Shown: positions 31,701-43,251 of the stretch, piece by piece
Numbering within the stretch: the first letter of the stretch is position 1
How the letters are laid out: each line of letters starts with the position of its first letter
Program-made: the position numbers and the translations under genes
Origin: Spirometra erinaceieuropaei
Lineage: Eukaryota > Platyhelminthes > Cestoda > Diphyllobothriidea > Diphyllobothriidae
Direction of reading: 5' to 3'
Assembly: GCA_902702965.1 (NCBI GenBank)
Contig: CACRXP010000019.1
Location: 18,525-82,524, forward strand
DNA length: 64,000 bases
The notes under the pieces: generated by a model
What the model saw: the letters and a program-made list of their open reading frames with translations, nothing else
Databases searched by the model: none
What the model was told of the DNA's origin: nothing

Positions 31701-34700
31701 AAGACAAATGAACAGCAAGTGGCTGATTTCAACTCTTACACGAATTCTCTGATGCACCGGGCAAACAAACCAATAAAGCACACAGTTATTTGCGCACGGT
31801 CCTTTGTAATTTTCCATAGTCTCACCGGCCTTTATGGCAAACATAAATGGTGACGGCAGAAACCTTGAAATCTTTTAACGATCAGCGCATTTGCGATTTC
31901 CAGACATTAATTGTCATCTAACTGTCGACTCATTCGGCTATAAAATAGGCACACAGTATAGGTGTAGTTTTGCCTTTGAAAGTTCTTCTTTACGGATGAC
32001 GTCGCGTATCCCCTTAAACTGATTCATAGGTCCGCTTAACCTCGTCCTGTGTTTGTGCCACTTTTAGGCCTAAGGATTGTTTGAGATACTAATAACGACA
32101 GAGTACTAAGTTAACTGACTGACACCTATTCACAGAGAGTCTACCTGACTGTTTTTTCACATATGTAAAATGGATTAGTGAACGTGTCCGAAGGTTAAGG
32201 AAAACAAATCCCTTATTAAAAGCCATCAGTACAGGTTTATCTACTAAGTAGGCGTCAGATACCAAAAAATAACATTTTCTTTGGGCTTTTTGGCGCGTTA
32301 AACATCCTCTTAGAATGAAACGAGACCTCTATTTACAATACAAGCCAGCAGTAGAGCGTCTGGTCAATGCCACACATAGAAGGTGAATAGAAAAGCATCG
32401 ATCATTGTTTTTGAGCCATGGCACCGATTGCAGTTGTCTCTGGAAACGAAGCAAAATAATTACACAAAGTGTAGACTCATTGAAACGCAAACTCGCGACA
32501 ATGACAATAAAACTCGGGCTTGGTTAAGTAACTGTAAGAAACGACTTAGAGTTACATTTTTTTGTAAAAACGTTGCGCAAGAGTCAAGATAGAACTACTT
32601 TCATCATAACATTGTTTTTTCCGCTCATGTAGTATGATATTTCAAACTGAATCAGTCAAAATATTCAGCTAGATTTTGTAATACGTAGTATTTTAAGCGA
32701 AATATGCATTGCTATTATCACGACTAGCTTTTAGTCCTTTGTCGCGATGTGCCTCGCAAACTTAGCGCGAAATAAAGCCTCCTTTCGAAGATATCAAAAT
32801 GCAGATTTAATTGAAAAATGTGAACTTAAACAGATTAATTTGCATCCGCAAGTTGCCAGCAGGTTACCTTGGCGTATTTTTTAGGGAATTTGTCTAGCCG
32901 GCTTACGCACTATAGTCCGGTAGATCCTTTTAAAATTAGCACAAACGGTGTCAAAGAGAGATTTTTTCTCTAGATGTTTTTTCATTTTTTGCCCATTTGA
33001 AGCCGTTTGTTGGCTGATGTTATTTTTCTGCTGGATGATTTTTCTAGAAAAAAAGGCTGCGCGGGGCTGTAGTTAATCTACCCCGGCACAGTTTCTTATA
33101 GGTGTTTATGATAATTTAATTTTTCTTATTAGTTTATTATACGGGTTGCCAACGTTGGATGGGATAGTTCAAAACAGTTCCAAAAATTTCACCCGTTCTC
33201 AAGATTTCTTGTCTTTTAAAGCCCAGCTCTCGTTAAGAAAGTTAATTTTAAGATCCAGATCGCGCATCGGCCAGAAAATTCAGGCATAAATTAACGTAAA
33301 CTGCATTTACTTATCAGAGTCCAGCGAGATTTACATTCGAATACCTCTTGAATTAGATGCTTTTACGAATTGTCCGCCAGATTTTAAGCCGCCGAGTACT
33401 ACCAACCGTCCTTTAAGTTTGCTAATGATTGACGCTCGCAAATATATTTCTTGTTTCATCGTCGATGCGAAATTATCTTATATAGTTGTTTCAAACGACG
33501 TTCAGCGTCAGACTCGAGTTGAATATTAGCACATTATCGCGACTTGGTCCAGATAAAAATCGTTTTTTTCAAAGCTTCTACTCCCGATGCATTATAATTT
33601 CAATGAAAATGCGTCCCTATTTTAACTGAAATATTTATCAGGCTGGCGTTTTCCAAATCCGTATCTATGCTCCATCAGGCATTGCCATAGACTGTTCAGG
33701 ATCCTAGAATAAAAATTGTGCATTAACCCATCGAAAAGACTTTGTGCTTTTGGGCACAAAGGACCCCCTAGCTGCCCCCGCATCTTAAGATATAGTATGT
33801 GCGCTCTGCTTTGAGGTACTACATATAACATCAAAAATTTGAAGTCAGTGCCTTTGGAACATGCCAAAGCAATGCATCCTAGTCATAATCATCAAGATTT
33901 ATGAAAGTTAGTCTCGTGGAAAAAGTCAAGCCAATGGACATAATCCAGAAAGCAAGAGGCAAAATAAAAACGGAGTGTCACAAAATTTCGCAAAGTTTTG
34001 ACTCCCGTAGAAGTGTTAGGATGTTAAAATGGAGATTTAATTCTGGCCCGGATAACTATATTTCCATTGACTTGGTGTATTTGTGGTTTAATGCAGTTTA
34101 GATGCCCAAAATGCCACGTCGAAAGCAGATTTTGCACTTTAGGACTTTTACCCGAACACCTAAAACGCGAAAATACTATACATGGGTGGTAGATCTAGCA
34201 TTTTCCCTTTGAGAACATTATTGTATTAAAGTTATTGGAGGATATTTATCTGTAGGGTTAACAATTTTCTAAAATATTTACTTGGTTTGCTTTCTTTTCT
34301 TATAAAAATCACTAATCCCCATCGCACGAGTTAAATATTACATATTTATACTTTGGATAAATGATTATCTAAGCTGGGCAACATTTCTAATTAGTGATAA
34401 AGCGCCATTTAATATTTAAGGATGTGCCAGTCTCTTAATTTGGATGGCATACTTTACCGATCCCTCTTTAAAGGCATTATACGGATAAAACCTCTGAAAC
34501 CCTGCAATCAAATCCTTACGAAGAACACATGAAAGGCGTCTTAATCGTGTTCGAAATGCAAGGCTTACTTCATCGGGGCTGCGCGACTTCGACTGAAGAC
34601 ACCCCAGTAGCTTATTCTGATCTAACTAGTAAATTCACTACTTGATACCAGATGTTTCGCGATGATTCAGAAACGTCTTTATTAGTCCGAAAACATGCTT

Positions 34701-35955
34701 GCAATAAGGCTATCACCCAGAAGAAGTCGTGCGTCTGAACTTATCTTGCAGTAACTTTTTGTTTTCAATTCACGCCATAAGTCGGCTTAAGAAATCCGCC
34801 TATATCATCCTCTGTGCATCACGCCCACTGTTAACGACTTACACTGTTTTCGAAACTAAAAGCAAACACCTTCGGAGTGAGGAATTCAAAGACAAAACTT
34901 CATAAAATGGCATAGAAGAAAGTGAGTAAGTGGTATTCATCTATAGGTAATGCAAAAGCGCAAACGAGCGGAAAATATTCAGATTTTACCAAGGTAAGGT
35001 CGGAATTTTATCGCGATTAAGGACATAAAATGTCATAGTTGACAGCATGGGCATAAAATTAATGCTTCTTGGCGCCAGAACTCCAAGTACCTAATCTGGT
35101 TATATTTCGAAGCATGGTTTGAGGTTAACGTGAGTTTTGTTTATTGCTGGCAAGAAAACTGCTTAGGAGGATTTAATTAGCCCCACCAAAATCTATCGTT
35201 TATCCGAGTTATATACCCTGTAGAAATTTTGTTTATTGCCAGAGCAACTATCATGCTGCTACTTCTAGCGTTTCGTTCTGCACTAAATATCTGAGTTGTA
35301 CTTTTAAATTGGGCACGTGAATGTTCTTTTAAGCGCGGAGCGGCGGTTTAGACTACAATGTACTCGTTAAGAACCAATAGTGGGCCTTCACGCTCATAAG
35401 GCCGCAACAGATATTTTGTGACACAGTTGCATATTCTTCGGTTCACTCAGGCAATTTCGTAGACAGAATATTGCAAAGATATGCGCATTTGTACAGGCTC
35501 GTTTCTACTTTCGCTTGAAAGGCATTTCGTGTGCGAAAAATTCTCGCGAATTAGCTGCTGCCAAAATATGACACCTCAAGTGCCTTAATTAGGAGAAAAA
35601 ACACGAAGAAACCAAAATAGTTCTTACTACTTTCATCCGCTATATCAATTTGTTGACTTGTGTTGAAATTTAAACAGGAATTTGACTCCCATTACTTGGT
35701 AAATAGAAGAGATTCACTGCGCTGATTAAGTTGCCGGTTCCTGCATTCGCTATATCCCACTGCGTCCGTGTTAGGTGGCTTGAGGGTATAATAACAGTAC
35801 AAGTAGTTTCAGGGCTCCAATGCGCTATCCCTGTGGATTCCTACCTCTATTCCAGACGAGTTACTCGTCTTTTGTCTGCTTGCAGTTCTTGCTAAAATAA
35901 TTTTTTGAAGTTGAGACTCAGATGTTGCGAGAACTAAAATGCTGCTGGTATTCTC
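28721..35955. other. 7.2 kb anonymous AT-rich stretch
   Basis: I see no gene, RNA or named repeat, apart from a perfect 10-bp hairpin at 30,775-30,798 and many A/T runs. Open frames stay below 100 codons. The minus-strand pair near 29,150-29,385 and the 81-codon frame at 33,622-33,867 show no family motif. This could be unique intergenic or intronic DNA. Confidence 0.4.
30775..30798. repeat. Perfect 10-bp palindromic hairpin
   Basis: CTGAATTCTG, a GATT loop, then CAGAATTCAG. It follows a short GC-rich patch (CCGTCCGGTCCCGTC and CCCCGGGGCC) that stands out in AT-rich surroundings. Confidence 0.7.
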
Positions 35956-36065
35956 TGCATGATGAATGACCCAGGTGTTCCACAGTTTGGGGTTGGGCAG
36001 GGCTGGCTGACGACGGCTAATAAGCCAGAATTGGCCATTCCAGTCTCTCTTGTCTTTGTCGGTAA
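35956..36065 (+). mobile_element. SINE copy S1 (body only)
   Basis: GACCCAGGTGTTCCACAG, TGGCTGACGACGGCTAATAA, GGCCATTCCAGTCTCTCTTG, TTTGTCGGTAATA. It matches the body and 3' tail of the tRNA-headed SINE at 59.94 kb, starting just past the B box. The tail is interrupted at TA by MITE A3. Confidence 0.75.
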
Positions 36066-36067
36066 TA

Positions 36068-36690
36068 CAGTGCGTGACCTATCTCATGAAATGTTGGCTA
36101 AAATTCTGAAATGCGTTTTCGATTAGGAAGGATTACTTGGTCGCGGTTGTAATACTGATTATCATAAGGCATACTCTTATAACATTTTGGACTCGGCAGG
36201 ATGTGGGCTTTAAAATGCACCTCTTTTCAGTCTCCTGTAAAAAGCGTGCTCGGTAAAAAAATGACTACTTAAGTAGCATGAATTTTTCCCATTGTTTTCG
36301 ATGGTCTTGGAAATTCAAATATATTTTATAGAAACCATAAACAAAAGTACGCTTTCTTTTAGTCAATTAATAGAGAATCACGTTTTCTTTATATTTTATA
36401 CTTAAGGAAGGAGTATAATTAGGTTTTAAAAAAGTTTCTTATTATGAGACTTTTTAAGACCGCGAAATGTCCATTCACATAGCATCGTACCTGGCCGTTT
36501 ACCACTGCTCCTCATGAAATGTACAACATGGTCCGCATCCATTGCAAAATTTTATGGACCCTGTATGATATCTCTTTAATGACACAGAAAAATATGGGAT
36601 TTTCTTTACGCGGAACACATGCATCTCGTAGTGTAATCACTAAACGTTAATGCAACGAATGAGCAGGCTCCAAATTATTCGGCAATTGGA
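36068..36690 (+). mobile_element. Foldback MITE copy A3, right end missing
   Basis: The left end is intact: TA then CAGTGCGTGACCTATCTCAT. The whole left TIR (to about 36,405) is the reverse complement of the right TIR of A5 (40,740-41,090). The central region (36,430-36,690) matches A5 directly. Homology stops at GGAAAACT, where SINE copy S2 begins. Confidence 0.72.
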
Positions 36691-36695
36691 AAACT

Positions 36696-36816
36696 CCGCG
36701 TGATGAGTGACCCAGGTGTTCTACACTTTGCGGTCGGGTATGGCTGGCTGACGACGGCTAATAAGCCAGGAATGGCCATTCCAGTCTCTCTTGTCTTTGT
36801 CGGTAATATCATTCTG
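36696..36816 (+). mobile_element. SINE copy S2 (body only)
   Basis: TGATGAGTGACCCAGGTGTT through TTTGTCGGTAATATCATTCTG. It starts with the same unusual TGATGARTGACCCAGGTG head as S1 and is complete at the tail. The pair brackets MITE A3. Confidence 0.75.
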
Positions 36817-39327
36817 AACTGTCTTCGTCAGCTTTAAGGTCGTACTTTTGAGAAGGCTGTTTGAGATACTCTGATTTGTTTCTGACTGCTGAAGGCTGTT
36901 CCCTCAAAGAAGCATCGTATGACATATGAGTGTGCAGAACGATAGCTGTCTAATTTTTGAAAAAGAAGGCTACCTTGCACTTTGCGACTAAGGTTTGAGA
37001 GGGCAAAATGCTATGTAGTTAGTCGTCTTGCGATTGTCTTTGGATGTGCATAGGACATCTAAGGGGATTGATGTTGAGAAATTAAAGCACAGCCCTTTAG
37101 AGTTCTCATTTAAGGGACTTGCATATCACAAATCTAAAAGACTGTGCACCCTTTTGTAGTGCATTGAATTGCACTTTATATGACTGTCTAAGTGTCTATA
37201 CTGACCTATTTTACAACGACTTAAATAACTGCCTCCATTAATTTCATTTGTAATCAAAAAAATTCAATTATGAGTTCTGACCATGTGTGGATCCGTTGAC
37301 GTAAAACTTCGATTAGATATCAATACCGTAGTAAGCGTTTTGATAACCTGTCCTCCGATAACATCAGTTAATAACTTCTTTTGAGTCCAAAAGACAATAA
37401 TATCCCACAGAAACAGCAAAATATAGAAAATCCGTCGGTACAAGATGTACGTACATCTCTCAGTCAGAATCTTAATCAAATTCTCCTGTGAATATACGTA
37501 TTACATTAGCAACCAATAAGCCTTAACAGGCATTGCGGTACAAATCAATTTTCGAGTACTAAGCAGTATGTTATTAGGAAGGAGGCCAGGTTTGAAAGCA
37601 TAAGATGGGCTTCCCAATCAAACGGCCAAAGAAATAGGCTATTTTACCGGAATAATGACCAGGGAATATTTAGAAAATGCTGCCTTTGATAGCGTTCATC
37701 GTTGGTTTCTGTCCTCCTTTAAATCTGTAGCTTCTTGGTTCTTCCAGATTCCGCAAGCAACTAGACTCAAAAACCATTAAACTTTCTGAAGAAAAGTTTT
37801 GTGAGCGCTTTTTTTCGGGCGCATTTTTCGCCGTAGACAAACAGTACCCAGTATTTCGGCCTCCTAGGTACATTAAGCAGTTGGCATGCAGTCGCGATTT
37901 TTAGTCTAAAAACTCTCGTTGCTTAAATTTGTCTTGTAGACGTCGAATTAAAAACTGACGCTTTAATTGCGATAGAAGAGGAAGGTAGAAGGTGGATATT
38001 CTGCCCTCAGTGAGCAGTTTTCGGGAATTATTTGTGAGGAATAGTGAGGATACTATTTGAGTGGAAGGTGAAACTATTGTTGGAGCCTTCCATAGTCCTC
38101 TGAGGGAGCCTTTGTTTGTTCCGACAAGAACAATTTCTGTAGTCTGGAGAAATTTATGATTTTTCTGCTTCTTCCACTCATAGAATACTACGACTTACAC
38201 AGGGTACTTTCTTATTTGCGTGGGATCCGCTGGCAGTCGGGCTTAGAAATCCTATCGTGACACGGCCATGACACCGTACAGTGGATGCGTACGCTTCAAT
38301 CTACCACGGAAATCCATTGAACCTGACTTATTTTGTTTTTTCAGTGGACTTACACTGATTGTAAACCTAAAATGACGCGCAGTTGAGCGACTATTATAGG
38401 CAGGACGTGTCCCACAAATCTCCCACATCAAAATGCTGCCACCGTTAAACGTCATTTTATTTCGGCCGATTGTTAGGGGAAGTAAGCGGGATAGGCTGGG
38501 TGTGCGCCTGAAAGTGGCCATACCGGCGAATAACGTTACAGGGTCGGCTGTAGTTTTTGCAGACTATGTGACTTGTTAAAAAGTAAAACCTAGTCAACCT
38601 CTCCATCCCATCAACGGTGTTTTTTGGATTTTCGGTTATCCTAGGTGTTAACATTTTTTAAAGGTGGGTCATAGCTGTCTTCTGTTTTCAGAAAAGAAGC
38701 ACTGAAGTGCATTTTGATAAAAATTACGCTAGATTAAACTTCCTGTCTGTTTTGTAGTCTATTTTGCGACATGCGCTATTTGTGCAGCAGGCGGTATGCG
38801 CCTGTTTATGCAATTTGTCGCGGTTCATTTGCATTTCAAGGTCATAAAAAATAGCCCACCCGCAAACCCCTATTAAATTTGGCCACAGGACTTTCCTTCC
38901 CCTAAAACATCTGGTTTAGGTTATTTCGATTACTGAAATTTGCATAAATATAAGAGGGCGAATGAAACTGGCGTGCCTCCGTGTTTGATGTTATTGCGCA
39001 ACGGAGTTGTAGGTCCAACCGGGACTCTTCTCCGAGGATTTTGTTTTCAAACGAGCATCAGCAGACGAAAAAACAAACTGTGTTGTCAAAAGGGGAACCG
39101 GTTCACTTTTTCACTTTAACAGATCTCTTAACAGCAATTCCATGCTCTGCTGTCAAGTCACGACGCATGGCTCCGGCGGGTGCCCTTCCGATAACTCCCC
39201 AGGCTGCCCACAGAAATGCTTATTTCCTAAATTATGATTAATTAACACATCAAAACACAGGTTCGAATGTTAGGTATGTACGTTCAGACTGGCACGCTGT
39301 TCACAGCTCTGGAGTGGCGCTCGAGCA
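36817..39327. other. Anonymous AT-rich stretch
   Basis: No defended feature. Minus-strand frames at 38,252-38,654 hint at GGSILMWE, reminiscent of the GGGSVMVWG box of Tc1/mariner transposases, but neighbouring motifs are absent. I do not call it. Confidence 0.35.
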
Positions 39328-39956
39328 TGAGGGTATAATTCAGTTTTAAAAAAGTTTCCAATTGTGAGATGCCCGTTCATAAAATGTCATGTCTCTGCAT
39401 TTACCAATGTGGCTTGTAAAGTTACCAATATGGCTAAAATCCACTGCTAAATTTTACGAAACCCCATATGATCTTCTCTTAGTATCATAGAGAAATATAT
39501 GGTTTTCCGTACCCGGAAAATATATGGCTTGTAGTTTGAAAACCCTGCATACAAACGTAACGGTTTAAAATTATTCGAAAATTGGAAAAGGTTCTGAAAA
39601 CTCAAATTACACCCTTCCTTCGAGTATAAAATTGGAAGAAGACGTAATTTTCTACCGGATGAGCAAAAGGATGAATATTTTTATCCACGTTTTTCACGAA
39701 ATATAATTGAATATTTAAGAGCACCGAAAACCAATGAGACAAATACGTATTACTTAAGTAGTCACTTTTTAAAGAGCATAGCTTTGGACGCAGTCGGAAA
39801 GAAGTTCATTCGAAAGCCGACACCCTGAGGTAACTGGATCATTATAGATTTATGCTGCATCATGATTAGCTTTACAACACTACTTAAATTATCTTTTCGA
39901 AACGAAAACGCATTTCGGAATTTCGGTTGACATTTAATGAATTAGCCCACCCACTG
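39328..39956 (+). mobile_element. Foldback MITE copy A4, left end missing
   Basis: The central region and full right TIR end ...GCCCACCCACTG with TA at 39,957-39,958. The reverse-complemented end CAGTGGGTGGGCTAATTCAT gives the cleanest terminal sequence of the family. The left TIR is truncated at about 39,328. Confidence 0.7.
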
Positions 39957-39958
39957 TA

Positions 39959-40458
39959 TGTTCAGACCTAAACTGCCAAAGCTCGACTCCTCCGTTTGTG
40001 CACATTCGTCGTGCTTGTTAGACAGTGGCTTGCGAACTGACAGACCGATTGACAGATAAGGCTGCATTGTCGATGATCATACTGATAATGAACTGACAGT
40101 TTTGCGGTTCACTGCCATCCGCATGGATACGCTCCATCTGTGCAACTCTCGCATGAGTAGTTAAACTGCCAGGCAGACTATAAGTTATGTTTTTGGATCA
40201 TCTGCTATTTACTGGACGTGCACACTGGAGACGTAGGCGTTGACTCATCCCAATAGAACAGTTATTTATGTAAGTAAGTAGGCATACTCCCACAGGCGGG
40301 CTGGATGAAGCCTCTGACAGGCATTTCTAATATGCTACTGACAACTACTGAAGTTGGTGTGCAACAGAAGAGCGTGCCGTGTGCGAACTACAGTAGTCTT
40401 CATTGGTCGGGCATGAATATTATGTCGTTGCTCAGCGGATACTGATGAACTGTAGCTT
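39959..40458. other. Anonymous 500-bp stretch
   Basis: No gene or repeat was recognised between MITE A4 and the direct repeat at 40,459. Confidence 0.4.
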
Positions 40459-40485
40459 ACATATGCGCAGCCACACTGGGATGGA
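40459..40485 (+). repeat. 27-bp direct repeat, left copy
   Basis: ACATATGCGCAGCCACACTG then GGATGGA. The partner at 41,202-41,228 differs by one base. It flanks the MITE A5/SINE segment and is a candidate target duplication of a composite insertion. Confidence 0.75.
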
Positions 40486-41094
40486 CTTTTTAAGACCGCG
40501 ATATGTCCATTCACATAGCATCGTACCTGGCCGTTTACCACTGCTCCTCATGAAATGTATAACATGGTCCGCATCCATTGCAAACTTTTATGGACCCTGT
40601 ATAATATCTCCTTAATGACATAGAAAAATATGGGATTTTCTGTGCGCGGAACGCATGCACCTTGTATACTGAAATCACTATGCGCTAATGCAACGAATGA
40701 TCAGGCCCCAAATTTTTCGGCAATTAGAAAACTTTCTTAAAACCAAATTATGCTCCTTCTTTAAGCATAAAATATAAAGAAGACCTCATTCCCTATTGAT
40801 TGACTAAAAAGCATATTTTTGCTTGTGGTTTCTACAAAATATATTTGAATATCCAAGACCATCGAAAATCAATGGAAAAAATGCATGCTACTTAAGTATT
40901 TATTTTTTCCGAGCACGTTTTCTACAGGAGATTGGAAAGAAGTACATTTAAAAGCCGACATCCTGCCGAGTCCAAAATGTTATAAGAGCATGCCTTATGA
41001 TAATCAGTATCACAACCGCGACCAAGTGATCCTTCCTAATCGAAAACGCATTTCAGAATTTCAGCTAAAATTTCCTGAGAACGGTCCATCACCG
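40485..41094 (+). mobile_element. Foldback MITE copy A5, left TIR missing
   Basis: The centre starts ACTTTTTAAGACCGCGATAT. The right TIR is intact and ends ...GGTCCATCACCG, followed by TA at 41,095-41,096. It is about 90 percent alike to A3 over the shared centre. A 70-codon open frame inside it is chance. Confidence 0.7.
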
Positions 41095-41149
41095 TAGATA
41101 TATATGGTGATTGAAGCACAATGCGCGTTCCCAGATAAAACTGATATAT

Positions 41150-41185
41150 ATGTAGACAGAATGCTATAACCGACAAAGACCAAGC
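41150..41185 (-). mobile_element. SINE copy S3, 3' tail only
   Basis: GTAGACAGAATGCTATAACC, then GACAAAGACCAA. This is the reverse-complemented SINE tail, truncated after about 36 bases. It lies inside the segment flanked by the 27-bp direct repeats. Confidence 0.6.
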
Positions 41186-41201
41186 ACCGTTAAGCATAAG
41201 C

Positions 41202-41228
41202 ACATATGCGCAGCCACACTGAGATGGA
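41202..41228 (+). repeat. 27-bp direct repeat, right copy
   Basis: ACATATGCGCAGCCACACTG then AGATGGA, the partner of 40,459-40,485. Confidence 0.75.
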
Positions 41229-41721
41229 TCTGATCACGCATGGCGAAAGTACGACGTTCAAATTTTACGGATAGCCTGCCTGACAGAAATCGCACGAGAA
41301 ATACTGCGGGGTACAGATCCTCCGATTCCAAAGAAGCAGCGTCACTCAGCAGCCGAAAACTGCCAAGTTACGTGTCTGGGTGCTGTTGCATTGAGTAAAC
41401 AGCCCACTCGATAGAAACAGCTCTTGCAAAGTTTTCAGTCAAGGGTATAGCAACATCAGTACACAGCGTGAGGCAGAACGTTCCGCAGCATTCATCTCCT
41501 AGAGGCAAGCCTGCACCTGTGACTTCATATTACGGTCCAAAGTCTTACAGCGGTGTGTTTGAAGTCCAATTTTTTCCAGATTATCTTTCTTTAGATTAGG
41601 CTGAGGTGCCTTACCCTCTGATTCCTCAGAAACCTCCGTTATTCACTTGCCGATTTCATACGTTTTGGTTGTAGACCTCGTCAGGCAGGCCATGAACACG
41701 ACTTTAGGCGTTTTGCAGAAG

Positions 41722-41722
<1 letters not shown>
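41229..41722. other. Anonymous stretch
   Basis: No defended feature between the right direct repeat and the CA microsatellite. Confidence 0.4.

Positions 41723-41786
<64 letters not shown>
41723..41786 (+). repeat. (CA)32 microsatellite
   Basis: 64 bases of perfect CA repeat. Open frames across it (poly-His/Thr, poly-Val/Cys) are artefacts. Confidence 0.97.
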
Positions 41787-41790
<4 letters not shown>

Positions 41791-42239
41791 GTCCTCTGCA
41801 ACAGTAAGTGCGCGATATACGCATGTGCGTATTTGCACACTGGACCTCTGTTGACCTCGATGCTCGGCGCATATGCAAGTGTGCGATAAATGCACCCTTA
41901 CTGTGTTTTCGAGGGCTTTTTTTATGAGAGGTAGAGAGTCCAGTCCGCAGGACTATTGAGCCAGGCAGTTCGGTTGGAAACACAGGTGGTAATTATGCGT
42001 GCAAAGGACAAAATCGCCACCAATAAGGTTGGCGCTCGTCTGAATGTGCAGAGGCATAAATTCCACATCTCAGTTGATGCCTCATATTCAGACCTTTTAG
42101 ATGAGACATAAAGAAATGGAGGAATAGGGGGGTTTTGAGCAAGTATCCTATGAAAATTGATGGGATCGGAAGACCCACTGACACGCCTGGACATGTCGGA
42201 TCTTATACGATAACGCCAAATACCTCGGGGAAAACAAAA
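41787..42239. other. Anonymous stretch
   Basis: Overlapping minus-strand frames of 90-100 codons lack family motifs. Confidence 0.35.
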
Positions 42240-42667
42240 ACCGGCAAGGGTGTGGTAGGTAACCCCCTACGAAAACCCTAGTTACTTATGGTTATAACGC
42301 CAAACACAGACCATTGCTGTAACTCTAACCCCAAACTCGTAACATTCAGGGAAAACTCGAACGCAGCCTCAACCCTAACCTTAGGCCTTTAGTCCCTGAC
42401 TCGAATTCTGAAACCTTAGCCCAAACTTCCCATCCCAATTTTAAGCAACGACCCCGGTCTTCACAACAAAAAATCCGGACTATTGCCCAAGACGGACAAC
42501 CTCAGCCCAAGGAATAACCCAGCTCCTAGTACTAACCTTAACTCCAACCGTATCCCTAACCCTAGTCTACCCTCCAATCCAGGCAACTTTTACGTCAATA
42601 ACACTAGTGAAGATCAAAATCCGCGTACCGCATGCCCCCTTTGCCTACCTTTCGTCAGCCAAACGGT
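42240..42667 (+). repeat. Dispersed repeat R2 with degenerate CCCTAA blocks, copy b
   Basis: Many CCCTAAC/CCTAAC variants (AACCCTAACCTTAGGCC, TATCCCTAACCCTAGTCT). They are followed by CAACTTTTACGTCAATAACA and the AGCCAAACGGTTATGAAG tail shared with 7,560-7,880. The copy runs directly into SINE S4. A 101-codon frame across it (42,483-42,788) is repeat-derived. Confidence 0.65.
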
Positions 42668-42930
42668 TATGAAGAACAGAATAGCGTTACCAACAAAGGC
42701 AGATGAGACTGGTATGGTCGGCTCTGCTGCATTAGCCGTCGACAGCCAGCCATATCTAAAACTCGGACTCAGTCCCGCAACCTGTTAGTTAGAAGTCTAA
42801 CGTCTTCTAACGACTGAGCCACAGGCTTGCTGTTCTGTCGGTTGTGATCGGGTGTATACAATGATAGAGGGGCGCTCACCGTTCGTTTTTACGGAACGCA
42901 GTCGTCCTGTTGTACCTTGGGGCCACACCA
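42668..42930 (-). mobile_element. SINE copy S4, degenerate, with head
   Basis: Reverse-complement SINE landmarks: ACAGAATAGCGTTACCAAC, GCCGTCGACAGCCAGCCATA and GGGGCGCTCACCGTTCGTTT, then ACGGAACGCAGTCGTCC. It carries the tRNA-like head in decayed form (GACTGAGCCACAGGCTTGC) plus the extra 5' leader also seen at 60.1 kb. Confidence 0.65.
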
Positions 42931-43166
42931 CACCTATTTTGAAAAGGTGAGAAAGCACGTAATCGAAAAATCACCCAAGGGGGTTACATAGCCTATCCTC
43001 AGCCAAAAGCTCTTCTAGAAGGGAACGACAAAAGTACAGCAGCAGCAGTGAGGAGGGGTGGTGCCCAATTAGAAGTCGTGAATCAGGTGACAGATTTAGT
43101 TTGGACAAATGGGCACTCGTTGAAACAGTTGACAGCAGCATATTTAAGAAAGTAAAAGCTCAATTT

Positions 43167-43251
43167 TTGCCAACAGAAGCAAAGGGAAGAGTCCCAGGAA
43201 GCAGTCTTGAAGAAGGAGACATGGTCGGTGTGAAAAGAGCTTTATTAGCCT
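43167..43251 (-). repeat. PLE copy 5, inverted post-ribozyme arm
   Basis: Reverse complement of the segment after the hammerhead of copy 2 (4,772-4,858): TTGCCAACAGAAGC, GCAGTCTTGAAGAAGGAGAC, AGCTTTATTAGCCT. The arm ends exactly at AGCCT, that is AGGCT on the element strand, the first bases 3' of the predicted GTC cleavage site. It is fused there to truncated endonuclease sequence. Confidence 0.78.

Noticed and set aside
38252..38654. Minus-strand frames with GGSILMWE as a Tc1/mariner transposase
   Set aside because: Only one weak box matches. The DDE residues and flanking TIRs are not visible.
41643..41983. Poly-Val/Cys and poly-His/Thr open frames
   Set aside because: Translations of the CA microsatellite.
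43101..43250. N-terminal extension of the copy 5 open frame as a real protein start
   Set aside because: This part reads through the inverted non-coding arm. The homologous protein begins only after 43,252.
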